DNA of 51,500 nt from Candidatus Cacconaster stercorequi (GTDB lineage Bacteria; Bacillota; Clostridia; Oscillospirales; Oscillospiraceae), in NCBI GenBank assembly GCA_018064925.1, contig JAGHUH010000015.1, forward strand, positions 1 to 51,500, in the 5' to 3' direction. The notes beneath the pieces are model-generated. The model ran no database searches, was not told where the DNA came from, and was given only the letters and a program-made list of their open reading frames with translations. This document shows, one piece after another, positions 43,738 through 51,500 of this stretch; the stretch's first letter is position 1, and each line of letters opens with the position of its first letter. A program made the translations under genes and the position numbers.

Positions 43738-44244
43738 TCAATCCTGCACGGTGCGCAGATTGATCCGGCGAAACAGCAGATAGACAAAGGGTGCCAGCAG
43801 AATAGACAGCATCAGCTCCAGCCCGGCTCGTGTCAGTGCGTCCGGATAAGCGGCACCGCATCGGTAGTGGAGAATAACAACATTGAAAGTGTCACACAGC
43901 GCTATGGATACCGCACCGCAGACGATGCAGCACCAGAAGCCGGGTACAATCAGCTTTTCGGCAATCAAAATGCACAGCAGCGCCGCCAGCGCAAAGGTGA
44001 CGGTGTAAAGACAGGGCCATACGCCCGGAATGGTCAGATCACACAGCACACCCAGTACCAGCGCAAAGATAAACCCTTCCCGCGGCGGCTCCAGCGATGC
44101 GGCAGCAGCCACCAGAATGGGGAACACGAAGGGGTGCGTCTGCTGCACCAAAATGCGGTTGAATACCAAACTCTGCAGCGCAATGAACAGCAAACTGGCC
44201 GCGGCGTAAAACAACCATTTATAGAATAAATCGTGTCGACTCAT
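43738..44244 (-). CDS. mreD: Rod shape-determining protein MreD
   Basis: This encodes a 168-aa integral membrane protein with about five spans (ASLLFIALQSLVFNRIL; EGFIFALVLGVLCDLTIPGVWP; TFALAALLCILIAEKLI; CCIVCGAVSIALCDTFNVVI; LELMLSILLAPFVYLLF), matching MreD in size and topology. It lies between mreC and mrdA, the conserved order. Confidence 0.9.
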   Translation of the reverse strand: MSRHDLFYKWLFYAAASLLFIALQSLVFNRILVQQTHPFVFPILVAAAASLEPPREGFIFALVLGVLCDLTIPGVWPCLYTVTFALAALLCILIAEKLIVPGFWCCIVCGAVSIALCDTFNVVILHYRCGAAYPDALTRAGLELMLSILLAPFVYLLFRRINLRTVQD

Positions 44245-44264
44245 ACAACGATCCTTTCGCTTTT

Positions 44265-45104
44265 TCAGGTAACGATGTCAAATGAGGTGATAATAAAGAC
44301 CTCTTTCAGCGCATTCAGATCCACCTGCGGAATCAGTACCCCATACTTGGTCAGGCCGTTGTCGTCGGTTTTCAACTCCTCCACCGATCCGATCACCAGA
44401 CCGGAGGGATAATAGCCACCCAAGCCGGAGGTCAGCACCTGATCGCCTCCGATGAGGCTGCTGCTGCCCTGAAGATAGGAGAGCTTCAGACGATTTTCAG
44501 CCATCAGCCCCAGATCGCCCATGGCCACCGCCACCTCACCGGTGCGAAAGACCTTGGCACCGATTTGGCAATCGGTGTCCAGAACAGTGGTCACGGTGCA
44601 CCAGTTCAATCCGACCTCGGATACAACACCTACCAGATATCCCTCGTCGCTGACCACGCAGTTGCCCACGGCCACATCCTGTGCGGTACCCTTGCTCAGC
44701 GTCATGGTAGAGGCCCAGTTGGAGGTGCTGCGCTCGGTGATATTGGCGGATTCAAAGGTGAAGTCTCTTCGCTGCTTGCTCAAATTCAGCAGCTTGCGCA
44801 GCCGCTGGTTTTCCTCGCTGTCTACCTTGCCCTGTCGGACGGTTTCCTGAAGCTGCGATAGCTGCTTGCGCAGTTCACGGTTTTCCTCCTGCAGCTTCTC
44901 CACTTTTTCAAAGCGGTCGGAAATTCCGCCCACCCAGCCGGAAACGGCGGAGCCTGCGGCGCGGAATGGCGATGTGACCACGCCGGCGGCATTGTGCAGG
45001 AAGCTGGAGTTGGAGCTGACGGCGGACAATACGCACAGCGCCACCGCGATCACTGCGGCAGCGGCCAACAGCCAGATTCCGGTTTTGGAAAAAAAGTTTT
45101 TCAT
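44265..45104 (-). CDS. mreC: Rod shape-determining protein MreC
   Basis: This encodes a 279-aa elongasome scaffold with one N-terminal span (GIWLLAAAAVIAVALCVLSAV), a coiled coil (about residues 62-95, EKVEKLQEENRELRKQLSQL) and a two-domain beta-barrel C-terminus (GNCVVSDEGYLVGVV; DQVLTSGLGGYYPSGLVIG). It would organise PBP2 outside the membrane. mreB, normally just upstream, is missing here: maf precedes mreC directly. Confidence 0.95.
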   Translation of the reverse strand: MKNFFSKTGIWLLAAAAVIAVALCVLSAVSSNSSFLHNAAGVVTSPFRAAGSAVSGWVGGISDRFEKVEKLQEENRELRKQLSQLQETVRQGKVDSEENQRLRKLLNLSKQRRDFTFESANITERSTSNWASTMTLSKGTAQDVAVGNCVVSDEGYLVGVVSEVGLNWCTVTTVLDTDCQIGAKVFRTGEVAVAMGDLGLMAENRLKLSYLQGSSSLIGGDQVLTSGLGGYYPSGLVIGSVEELKTDDNGLTKYGVLIPQVDLNALKEVFIITSFDIVT

Positions 45105-45116
45105 AATACCATTTCC

Positions 45117-45689
45117 TTATGCCAATAGGTTGATGTCAAATTCACGGAGCATGCGGCTCAACAGCAGCACCGGCAGCCCCATCACATTGAAAAAGTCGCC
45201 GTAAATACGCTCTACCAACAACGCGCCCTGCCCCTGCACGCCGTAGGAGCCGGCCTTGTCCATGGGCTCGCCGCCGCGAATATAGGATAACAGCTCGTCC
45301 TGCGTTGCCGGGCGGAAGAGGACATCCGTGGATTGGGCGCGGGTAATGATGTGCTCACCCTGTCGCACCGTCACGCCGGTGCATACTGTGTGGCGCCGAC
45401 CTGCCAGCGCCGTCAGCATACGGAGGGCGTCAGCCTCGTCCACAGGTTTGCCCAGCCGCTTATCATCTAAAAAGACCATGGTGTCGGCGGTAATGACCAC
45501 CTCGTTGGGTGTCGAGGGCACCGCCAGAGATTTTTTACGGGAGATATAGGAAACGATTTCCTCCGGCGACAAATCCTCCGGATAGGTTTCCTCCACCTGC
45601 GGCACGCGGATCACAAATTCGTCAATGCCGATCCGGCGCAAAAGCTCCTGCCGGCGGGGAGAGCCGGAGGCCAGTACAATATTGCTCAT
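45117..45689 (-). CDS. maf: Maf-like nucleotide pyrophosphatase
   Basis: This encodes a 190-aa Maf/Maf1 family pyrophosphatase, which hydrolyses dTTP, UTP or modified nucleoside triphosphates. The family start NIVLASGSPRRQELLRRIG, ITADTMVFLDDKRLGKP and the GSYGVQGQGALLVERIYGD region are present. I used the ATG at 45689; a GTG at 45698 overlapping the dut stop is an alternative. It stands before mreC, as in many Firmicutes. Confidence 0.93.
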   Translation of the reverse strand: MSNIVLASGSPRRQELLRRIGIDEFVIRVPQVEETYPEDLSPEEIVSYISRKKSLAVPSTPNEVVITADTMVFLDDKRLGKPVDEADALRMLTALAGRRHTVCTGVTVRQGEHIITRAQSTDVLFRPATQDELLSYIRGGEPMDKAGSYGVQGQGALLVERIYGDFFNVMGLPVLLLSRMLREFDINLLA

Positions 45690-45694
45690 ACCGC

Positions 45695-46147
45695 TCACCG
45701 TCCCGTGGAGCCGAAGCCGCCTGCGCCGCGATCTGTTTCGTCCAGCTCGTCCACCACGGTGATCTGGGGCTGAACCACGGGCAGCACCATCAGTTGCGCG
45801 ATGCGGTCGCCGGGCTGAATGGTGTAGGGCTCGTCGGACTGGTTGATGACGGGCGTGGACAACTGGCCGCGATAGTCACTGTCAATGACGCCCACGCCGT
45901 TGGCCATGGCGATGCCCTTCTTGCTGGCCAGACCGCTGCGTGCGCACACCAGCGCCACATAGTCGGCCGATGGCAGGGCAATGGCAATGCCGTTGGGAAT
46001 CAGCATCCGCCCATGAGGGGGAATGGTGATCGGCTCGTCAATGCAGGCGCACAGATCCATGGCGGCGGAGCCGGCGGTGGCAAAGTGTGGATAGGGGATC
46101 TCCTGCCCGATCTTGGGGGACAGGGCCTTGATTTTAAGCTCCATCAT
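45695..46147 (-). CDS. dut: Deoxyuridine triphosphatase
   Basis: This encodes a 150-aa trimeric dUTPase that lowers dUTP and provides dUMP for thymidylate synthesis. All five motifs are visible: AGSAAMDLCA, PHGRMLIPNGI with ARSGLASKKGI, GVIDSDYRGQ, GDRIAQLMVLP, and the C-terminal GAGGFGSTGR that closes over the substrate. It overlaps or abuts maf, forming a nucleotide-sanitation pair. Confidence 0.97.
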   Translation of the reverse strand: MMELKIKALSPKIGQEIPYPHFATAGSAAMDLCACIDEPITIPPHGRMLIPNGIAIALPSADYVALVCARSGLASKKGIAMANGVGVIDSDYRGQLSTPVINQSDEPYTIQPGDRIAQLMVLPVVQPQITVVDELDETDRGAGGFGSTGR

Positions 46148-46213
46148 AACACCTTTTTTCTGTCGAAAGTGAAAACTATTTGTAAAATATCAATAAATTA
46201 TTACGATTTGCAA

Positions 46214-48280
46214 TCAATCTACCCCGCGATAAAAGAGACCACGGGTATAATCAAGGGGCTGCCAATCGCCTTGCCCCTGATAGCGGCGCAAGATGGCCAC
46301 GCACTCCTGTGGGGACTCGGTGGTGAAGCGCAGCCGTGCCCAGGTCAGGCCAACGCGCTGCATCTCCGGCTTGTCGGCCAGAAACAGCACACGGCTGTTT
46401 TCAATTTCGTTGCGGTGTCCCCAGGCGGGCAGAAGCGGGAATTGTGCGCCGGTGCGGTCGGAAAGGTAATTCTCCTTTTCGCATCGGCAGCCCACATGGT
46501 TGCCGATGACGCAGTTTTCCATCAGCATCAGCGGCAGGCGTCCGTAAACGATGGCCTCGCAGGGCAGATATTTGCGCAGATCGCGGATCTGCTGGTGCCG
46601 CAGCTCAAAGGAAACCGTGGCACTTTGTAAACCCAGCTCCCGCAGAAATAGCAGGGAGCGGGAGTTGAATATGTTCAGTCCGAAATCACCACGAATTTCC
46701 AATCCCAAGCCGTCCACGATGGGCAGATGTCCCAGATTGCTCACCGCCACGGCGTCCAGACCGGGGGCGCGTTGCAGCGCGGCACGGAAAGTGTCCTCGT
46801 CCTCCGTGCGGAAGATGCGGGGCAGCACGGCGCAGAAACGGGTGCATCCCAGATAGGGGGTCAGATCGACCTGCTCCAGCAATTCCAGCGGGAGATAGAT
46901 CATCTCCGGGCGGCAAGCCACCAGTTCCTCTGTCAATTGTTCTGCCTTTACAATGGAGCAGGTGAGCCGCGGCGCGGCGGTAGTGTTCTTTTCACACGGG
47001 GGCAGAGGTGGTGTATCACAGGTGCGCCGCTCCGGCATGGCGGTCAGCGCCTGCTCCAATGCGGAAAGCGCATCCCGGCGCAGAGCGTTGATAGCACCGG
47101 CACTCAGCATCAGTCCCTCGTCCAGCGTAACATCAACCGTGTCGGCGGTAAATGCGGTGCCGCCGGTCTTGCCCAGACGGGTGCGCAGTTCCTGGGCGGT
47201 CAGCGCACGCTTGCGGGCCGCTTCCGGCACAGCGCCGGTTACGGACACCTCGGTATCACCGCTGCTGGCCTCCAGTGTGGCAGGTACACCGGTCTGAACG
47301 GTGCAGCGAAAATGTACCGGCAGGGTGCGCGATTCCTTTTCGTAGTTTTGGCGTACGCGGGCAAATAATTCCTCCGGCCACCGGGCGTTTTCGGGCCGGG
47401 TACCGAACATTTCCACGCCCTTTTTGCCCCGGTAATACCAGTCGGTAAAGCCGCTGCGGGAGAATGCGGCTTCCAGTTGTCGGCTCTCCTCCTTTGTGGG
47501 GCGGCGCTTTTCGTCCAGCAGCCGTCGGTAGATGGAGGTGATCACCGCCACATACTCCGGCCGCTTCATGCGCCCCTCCAGCTTCAGACACGCCACGCCC
47601 ATCTCATCCAATTCCCGCAGATAGGCGGAGAGATTGGCGTCCTTCAAGCTCAGCGGATGGCCGCCTTTGGCGGGGGCGTTGACCCCATAGGGCAGACGGC
47701 AGGGCTGGGCACAGGTGCCGCGGTTGCCGCTGCGCTGACCGATCAGGGCGCTCATGGCGCACTGCCCGGAATAGCACATACAAAGCGCGCCGTGGACAAA
47801 TACCTCGATCTCCGCGTCGTAGCCGTCACAGATGGTGCGGATGTCCTCCCGGCTCAACTCACGGGCCAGTACCACGCGCTCCAGACCCAGTGCGGCGGCC
47901 AGCTTGGCGCCGCCCAGTGTGTGCAGACTCATCTGCGTGCTGGCGTGGAGCGGCACATCCGGCGCCACGGCGCGAGCCAGCGCCCATACACCCCAATCCT
48001 GCACCAGCACGGCATCCACGCCCATGGCGGAGGCTTTTCGCAGCGTGTCGGCGGCAGCGGGCAGCTCCCGGTCTGTCAGCAGGGTATTCAGTGTCAGATA
48101 GACCTTAACGCCTCGCAAATGGCAATAAGAAACCGCCGCCGAGAATTCCTCGTCGGTAAAATTTTTGGCGTTGCGGCGCGCATTGAACGCGCCGAAACCC
48201 ATATATACGGCGTCAGCGCCGCTTTGCACGGCGGCAATCAGGGACTCCCAACTGCCGGCGGGGGAGAGCAGCTCTGCCAT
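46214..48280 (-). CDS. U32 family peptidase-like protein (DUF3656)
   Basis: This encodes a 688-aa U32 family protein. The start ELLSPAGSWESLIAAVQSGADAVYMGF and the Cys cluster (CMCYSGQCAMS; GNRGTCAQPCR) fit the RlhA/TrhP group, whose members take part in hydroxylation of rRNA or tRNA rather than proteolysis. The C-terminal half carries the DUF3656-like extension and further cysteines (GCRCEKENYL). It overlaps zapA by 1 bp, a pairing common in Clostridia. Its exact RNA target is not readable. Confidence 0.9.
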   Translation of the reverse strand: MAELLSPAGSWESLIAAVQSGADAVYMGFGAFNARRNAKNFTDEEFSAAVSYCHLRGVKVYLTLNTLLTDRELPAAADTLRKASAMGVDAVLVQDWGVWALARAVAPDVPLHASTQMSLHTLGGAKLAAALGLERVVLARELSREDIRTICDGYDAEIEVFVHGALCMCYSGQCAMSALIGQRSGNRGTCAQPCRLPYGVNAPAKGGHPLSLKDANLSAYLRELDEMGVACLKLEGRMKRPEYVAVITSIYRRLLDEKRRPTKEESRQLEAAFSRSGFTDWYYRGKKGVEMFGTRPENARWPEELFARVRQNYEKESRTLPVHFRCTVQTGVPATLEASSGDTEVSVTGAVPEAARKRALTAQELRTRLGKTGGTAFTADTVDVTLDEGLMLSAGAINALRRDALSALEQALTAMPERRTCDTPPLPPCEKNTTAAPRLTCSIVKAEQLTEELVACRPEMIYLPLELLEQVDLTPYLGCTRFCAVLPRIFRTEDEDTFRAALQRAPGLDAVAVSNLGHLPIVDGLGLEIRGDFGLNIFNSRSLLFLRELGLQSATVSFELRHQQIRDLRKYLPCEAIVYGRLPLMLMENCVIGNHVGCRCEKENYLSDRTGAQFPLLPAWGHRNEIENSRVLFLADKPEMQRVGLTWARLRFTTESPQECVAILRRYQGQGDWQPLDYTRGLFYRGVD

Positions 48281-48594
48281 TACTTGTGGTTCTGTGCCTT
48301 AAAGAGCTGGCGCTTCAGATCGGACGCCTCGTTCTTGGCGCGGGTGGCCTCGTCCAGATAGGTTTTTAACTGCCGGCGCAGATTTTCGGATGCGTCCTGT
48401 GCCTTCAGCAGTTCATCTGCCAGATTGATTGCGGCCAGCACAGCGGCATCCGTGCGGCCTACATGCGCCCCATCCATCATTTCCTGCATCTTGCTGTCTA
48501 CCAGAGAACCGACCTTTTCCATGTAGCCGGCGGTTTCCTCGGCGACCAGAGTATATTCCTCCCCGCAGATGTTCATCGTAACGCGATTAGCCAT
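48280..48594 (-). CDS. zapA: Cell division protein ZapA
   Basis: This encodes a 104-aa ZapA-like protein that bundles FtsZ at the division site. The N-terminal beta part (NRVTMNICGEEYTLVAEETAGYM) and long C-terminal coiled coil (about residues 58-100) match. It is preceded by an extended -10 promoter and overlaps the U32 gene. Confidence 0.92.
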   Translation of the reverse strand: MANRVTMNICGEEYTLVAEETAGYMEKVGSLVDSKMQEMMDGAHVGRTDAAVLAAINLADELLKAQDASENLRRQLKTYLDEATRAKNEASDLKRQLFKAQNHK

Positions 48595-48640
48595 AACGAC
48601 CTCCTGTTTTTCTCTATGTGTAAATGCCGATAATCATACA

Positions 48641-48655
48641 TAATCTATTATAGCA
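48641..48655 (-). promoter_or_regulatory. Extended -10 promoter of zapA
   Basis: On the minus strand TGCTATAAT gives a consensus -10 (48647-48652) with the TGn extension. No strong -35 is seen. Confidence 0.55.
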
Positions 48656-48724
48656 CAAATTTCAACAAGGAAAAGAACTTTCTTGGGAAAGCCGGAATTT
48701 TTACAAAATCCTGCCCGCCGTCCC

Positions 48725-48753
48725 TTTACGCGAAAAGGGTTTTCGTGTAGAAT
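48725..48753 (+). promoter_or_regulatory. Promoter of dnaD-dnaI
   Basis: TTTACG (48725-48730) is 17 bp from TAGAAT (48748-48753), 33 bp before the dnaD start. Confidence 0.65.
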
Positions 48754-48786
48754 AGTACAATACCGATGAAAGAGGGAGGTGCATAT

Positions 48787-49689
48787 ATGGCAGGATATAT
48801 TATTCGTGGCGCGGAGCGCGATGTGATATTGCGACCGGCAGAGGTGGATCGCCTGCTGCAAAGCCGCAACGGCGATGCGGCACTGCTGTATCTGTGCCTG
48901 CATCGCACCGACCGCGGCGTAACGCCGACGGAGCTGATGGAGCGCCTGGGCTGGAGCGAGCTGAAGCTCAGCGCGGCGGAAACCGCCCTGCAGCAGATGG
49001 GCCTGCTGGACACCCCGGCCCGGGATGTGCCGGCTCCGGCGGAGGAACGGGCTACATATACGGCGGAGGAAGTGGCGGAAATGCTGCAAACCGATGCGGA
49101 TTTCCGGATGCTGGTGCCCCAGATCGACAAAAAGCTGGGGAAAAAGCTGAACGGAAAGGATCTCCAGATGCTGGCGGGATTATATGATGATCTCGGTCTG
49201 CCGGCGGATGTGATCTTTCTGCTGGTGAGCCATTGCGTGGAGCGCTCGGAGAAGCGCTACGGCCCCGGCCGCCGCCCCACCATGCGCCAGATCGAAAAGG
49301 AAGGTTATAACTGGGCAAGTCAGGGGATCTTTAACCAGGAGCTTGCCACGAACTATCTGAAAAGCTGGTCGGACAAGCAGGAGCGCATGAGCCACTATAT
49401 GCAGGTGCTTGGTTTGAGCGGCCGTCGCCCGGTGGCCAGCGAGCAGCGCTATATCACCGCGTGGATCGACAAGGGCTTTGCCCCCGAGGCGGTGGCATTG
49501 GCCTACGACAAGACGGTGTTTTATAAAAAGGAGCTGAACTGGCGGTATCTCAACGGGATTTTGCGCCGCTGGGATGAACAGGGCTGGCATACCGCGGAGG
49601 AAGTGGAACGGGGCGAGAGCCGAAAGACCGCGCCTAACACGAAGCAGGATAAGCAGAACGCCCAGATTGACAAATATATGAAGTGGTGA
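48787..49689 (+). CDS. dnaD: DnaD-domain replication protein
   Basis: This encodes a 300-aa DnaD-like primosome protein. The N-terminal winged-helix part (about residues 25-80; VTPTELMERLGWSELKLSAAETAL) and the C-terminal DnaD domain (two copies of an up-down helix unit, with YNWASQGIFNQELATNYL and ELNWRYLNGILRRWDEQGW) are visible. In B. subtilis DnaD bridges DnaA and the helicase loader at oriC. The ATG at 48787 has GGGAGGT upstream. It is 15 bp before the loader gene. Confidence 0.93.
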   Translation: MAGYIIRGAERDVILRPAEVDRLLQSRNGDAALLYLCLHRTDRGVTPTELMERLGWSELKLSAAETALQQMGLLDTPARDVPAPAEERATYTAEEVAEMLQTDADFRMLVPQIDKKLGKKLNGKDLQMLAGLYDDLGLPADVIFLLVSHCVERSEKRYGPGRRPTMRQIEKEGYNWASQGIFNQELATNYLKSWSDKQERMSHYMQVLGLSGRRPVASEQRYITAWIDKGFAPEAVALAYDKTVFYKKELNWRYLNGILRRWDEQGWHTAEEVERGESRKTAPNTKQDKQNAQIDKYMKW

Positions 49690-49704
49690 GGGGAGGAAAT
49701 CAGC

Positions 49705-50697
49705 TTGCCTTACGATGGAAAGATCATGCGCCGGGCGTTGACCCGGTTTGATGCGGATAAACAGCGCCGCGCCCAGCAATTTTTGCAGCGGCAGCGCAAG
49801 GTATTTGCGGAGGAGCCGGAGCTTTTGCAGATCGAGCAGGAGCTGCGCAGCACCATGTCGCAGATCATCTCCTCGGCCCTGCAGCGCGGCACAGACCCGC
49901 TGCCTGCCATTCGGGTCATTCGTGACAGAAATTTGGATCTGCAGCAGCGCCGCGCCGAATTGCTGAAAAGCCGCGGCTATCCCGCCGATTATCTGGAGGA
50001 AAAGCCCCGCTGCAGCTTCTGCGGCGATACCGGCTACCGAAAAGGTACCGTTTGCTCTTGCCTGCAGAGCTACTATGCCCGCGAGCAGATTTTGGAGCTG
50101 TCCCAACTGCTGGATATCGGCACCCAGAGCTTTGAAACCTTCGAGTTGGACTGGTATTCCGATGAGCGCGGCGGCCGCCGCTACTCCCCCCGAGAGACCG
50201 CCCGGCATAATTTTGAGGTCTGCCGCCGCTATGCGGAGGAATTTGGCACCCGAAGCGGCAACCTGCTGCTGTTCGGCGCACCGGGCCTGGGCAAAACCTT
50301 TCTGTCCGCCTGCATTGCCCGGGTGGTCAGCGAGGATGGCTTTTCCGTGGTGTATGACACCGCCGGCCATATTTTTAGCCAGATGGAGGCGGCTAAATTC
50401 CGCCGCGACGAAGACGAGACGGTGGAGGGAGATGTGAGCCGCTATATGAACTGCGACCTGCTGATCATGGACGATCTGGGTACGGAGATGGTCACCACCT
50501 TTGTCCAGAGCGCCCTGTATCAGGTGGTGAACGGCCGCCTGTTAAGCGGAAAAAAGACCATCATCAATACCAACCTCAGCCCCGATGAGATCGGCTGCCG
50601 CTATTCGCCCCAGGTGCTCTCTCGCATAGAGGGCGAGTATGAGATCCTGCCGTTTATCGGCGAGGATATCCGCCGCCTGAAACGGGAGCAACATTAA
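49705..50697 (+). CDS. dnaI: DnaC/DnaI-type helicase loader ATPase
   Basis: This encodes a 330-aa AAA+ ATPase that loads replicative helicase. A zinc-binding segment CSFCGDTGYRKGTVCSC (about residues 103-119) follows an N-terminal helical domain. Walker A is FGAPGLGKTF (near 190) and Walker B LLIMDDLGTE (near 252). The start codon is TTG with GGGGAGG upstream. The pairing with dnaD fits a primosome operon. A terminator follows and the IS element sits in its T-tract. Confidence 0.93.
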   Translation: MPYDGKIMRRALTRFDADKQRRAQQFLQRQRKVFAEEPELLQIEQELRSTMSQIISSALQRGTDPLPAIRVIRDRNLDLQQRRAELLKSRGYPADYLEEKPRCSFCGDTGYRKGTVCSCLQSYYAREQILELSQLLDIGTQSFETFELDWYSDERGGRRYSPRETARHNFEVCRRYAEEFGTRSGNLLLFGAPGLGKTFLSACIARVVSEDGFSVVYDTAGHIFSQMEAAKFRRDEDETVEGDVSRYMNCDLLIMDDLGTEMVTTFVQSALYQVVNGRLLSGKKTIINTNLSPDEIGCRYSPQVLSRIEGEYEILPFIGEDIRRLKREQH

Positions 50698-50702
50698 ATA
50701 CC

Positions 50703-50737
50703 CATACCGCACGGAAACGCCCCGTGCGGTATTTTTC
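50703..50737 (+). terminator. dnaI terminator
   Basis: An 11-bp stem, ATACCGCACGG with CCGTGCGGTAT around a 7-nt loop, is followed by TTTTTC. The IS element begins in this T-tract. Confidence 0.9.
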
Positions 50738-50806
50738 TTGGAGCCTTCAAGGCGTGAAAATAAACCTCCGGTTCTACCGGAGGAAGAAAAACAGCTTTAG
50801 CATGAG

Positions 50807-50875
50807 TAAAACCTCCTATTGCGGTATACTGGTAAAGGTTTGGCGACCGCATTACCAGAGCAATAGGAGGTTTTA
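50807..50875 (+). promoter_or_regulatory. Leader hairpin hiding the transposase ribosome site
   Basis: Perfect 16-nt arms at 50807-50822 and 50860-50875 (GCAATAGGAGGTTTTA) plus inner arms 50829-50835/50852-50858 would fold the leader. The 3' arm contains AGGAGG and reaches the A of the start codon. Transcripts from outside the element would therefore be poorly translated. Confidence 0.8.
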
Positions 50876-51366
50876 TGCAAATTAAGAAAGACGAAAAGAA
50901 CGAAATCAAAAGCACAGCACATTCGAGATACCGTTGCCAATATCATATTGTATTTGCACCGAAATATCGCAGAAAAGAAATCTATGGACAGCTGAAAAAG
51001 GATATCGGTGAAATATTGCGGACACTGTGTAAGCAGAAAAATGTGGAAATACTTGAAGCGGAAGCATGCGTAGACCACATACATATGTTGGTGAGCATCC
51101 CACCGTATTTGAGTGTAGCACAGTTTATGGGATTCCTCAAGGGAAAGAGTAGTTTGATGATCTTTGACCGACATGCAAATTTGAAGTACAAGTATGGATC
51201 GAGGAACTTTTGGTGCAGAGGGCACTATGTAGATACTGTGGGACGCAATAAAAAGATCATAGCTGAGTATATCCGAAACCAACTGGAGGAAGACCATGCC
51301 GCAGATCAGATGAGTATTAAAGAATATACGGACCCGTTTACGGGTGACAAGCATAGGAGGGCATAA
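50875..51366 (+). CDS. tnpA: IS200/IS605-family transposase TnpA
   Basis: This encodes a 163-aa Y1 HUH single-strand transposase. The family start YHIVFAPKYRRKEIYG, the HUH motif HIH (residues 68-70) in CVDHIHMLVSIPP and the catalytic tyrosine Y132 in AEYIRNQ are intact, so the enzyme is probably active. Known members excise and insert as single-stranded circles, often at replication forks. Length is typical. Confidence 0.97.
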   Translation: MQIKKDEKNEIKSTAHSRYRCQYHIVFAPKYRRKEIYGQLKKDIGEILRTLCKQKNVEILEAEACVDHIHMLVSIPPYLSVAQFMGFLKGKSSLMIFDRHANLKYKYGSRNFWCRGHYVDTVGRNKKIIAEYIRNQLEEDHAADQMSIKEYTDPFTGDKHRRA

Positions 51367-51375
51367 AAAGACAGC

Positions 51376-51494
51376 CGCTTGAAGCGGCTGCCTGAAATGG
51401 TAATGCGGTGTCAAACCTTCAGCGCCCCTTTTAGGGGCTACGGTCGTATTAGCCCCTTTTAGGGGCTGGTCAAACCACCAGTTTACTGGTGGTC
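51376..51494 (+). repeat. Right-end hairpins of the IS element
   Basis: After the transposase there are CAGCCGCTTGAAGCGGCTG, two copies of GCCCCTTTTAGGGGC (51423-51437, 51452-51466) and the end hairpin at 51474-51493. The duplicated hairpin is probably a terminator and/or structural part of the right end. Confidence 0.75.
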
Positions 51495-51500
51495 ATGATT

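Larger units (their letters stand above)
50737..51494 (+). mobile_element. IS200/IS605-type insertion sequence, complete
   Basis: It contains a left-end hairpin CCTCCGGT/ACCGGAGG (50765-50783), the leader, a HUH transposase gene and a right end with several hairpins. The last is ACCACCAGT/ACTGGTGGT (51474-51493). There are no terminal inverted repeats or target duplications, as expected for this family. No tnpB or IscB accessory gene is present, so it is IS200-like. A near-identical left end in opposite orientation lies at 1-102. Exact tips cannot be fixed by eye. Confidence 0.88.

Noticed and set aside
51423-51466. Two copies of GCCCCTTTTAGGGGC considered as a CRISPR-like array
   Set aside because: Only two units, palindromic, 14 bp apart and inside the IS right end.

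Overview
This window is the replication-origin region of a Gram-positive, spore-forming member of Clostridia, most likely of the Oscillospiraceae/Ruminococcaceae type. That placement is inferred from gene content. It carries the Firmicutes set rpmH-rnpA-yidD-yidC-jag next to dnaA-dnaN-yaaA-recF-remB-gyrB-gyrA, and the spore protease gene gpr. It also has butyrate kinase, DnaD and DnaI replication proteins, a RemB/DUF370 regulator and three T-box leaders. Base composition is clearly GC-rich in the core genes and AT-richer in a few probable insertions.

Layout. 1-102: left end of an IS200/IS605-type element pointing out of the window. 104-2211: tatD and a monooxygenase gene, a DUF2089 gene and a tiny hydrophobic ORF. 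2272-5521: metG behind a T-box, then exoA. 5665-7419: butyrate kinase, then a small AT-rich cassette (XRE regulator and a divergent 78-aa gene) bracketed by near-identical hairpins. 7429-10410: jag, yidC, yidD, rnpA and rpmH on the minus strand. 10529-12254: a bipartite oriC around dnaA. 12255-19385: dnaN to gyrA. 19378-25751: trmO, rnhA (with a duplicated 5' end), nadE, gpr, rpsT, a lipoprotein gene, glyS behind a very short T-box, and a 39-aa ORF.

From 25814 to 48594 all 23 genes lie on the minus strand: MATE pump, AlaX-like editing protein, GNAT, an aspS-hisS operon behind an Asp-type T-box, mgsA, minD, rsmG, mscL, serS, parB, parA, two parS-like sites, a GH13 amylase, PBP2, mreD, mreC, maf, dut, a U32 peptidase-family protein and zapA. 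The window closes with dnaD-dnaI and a complete IS200/IS605-type element with its transposase.

Functional picture: initiation (DnaA, oriC, DnaD, DnaI, DnaN), topology (GyrAB), segregation (ParAB and parS), division and shape (MinD, ZapA, MreCD, PBP2) and translation (MetG, GlyS, AspS, HisS, SerS, L34, S20, RNase P) sit within 50 kb.

Most of this is ordinary core genome. The main oddities are the inverted IS pair bounding the oriC block, with both copies abutting terminators, and the rnhA start duplication. Others are the truncated glycine T-box, a parS site inside a terminator-like palindrome, the palindromic operator cassette, and 23 kb of essential genes that would meet the rightward fork head-on. 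I saw no clear sign of a wholly new multi-gene system. No tRNA, rRNA or CRISPR array was seen.
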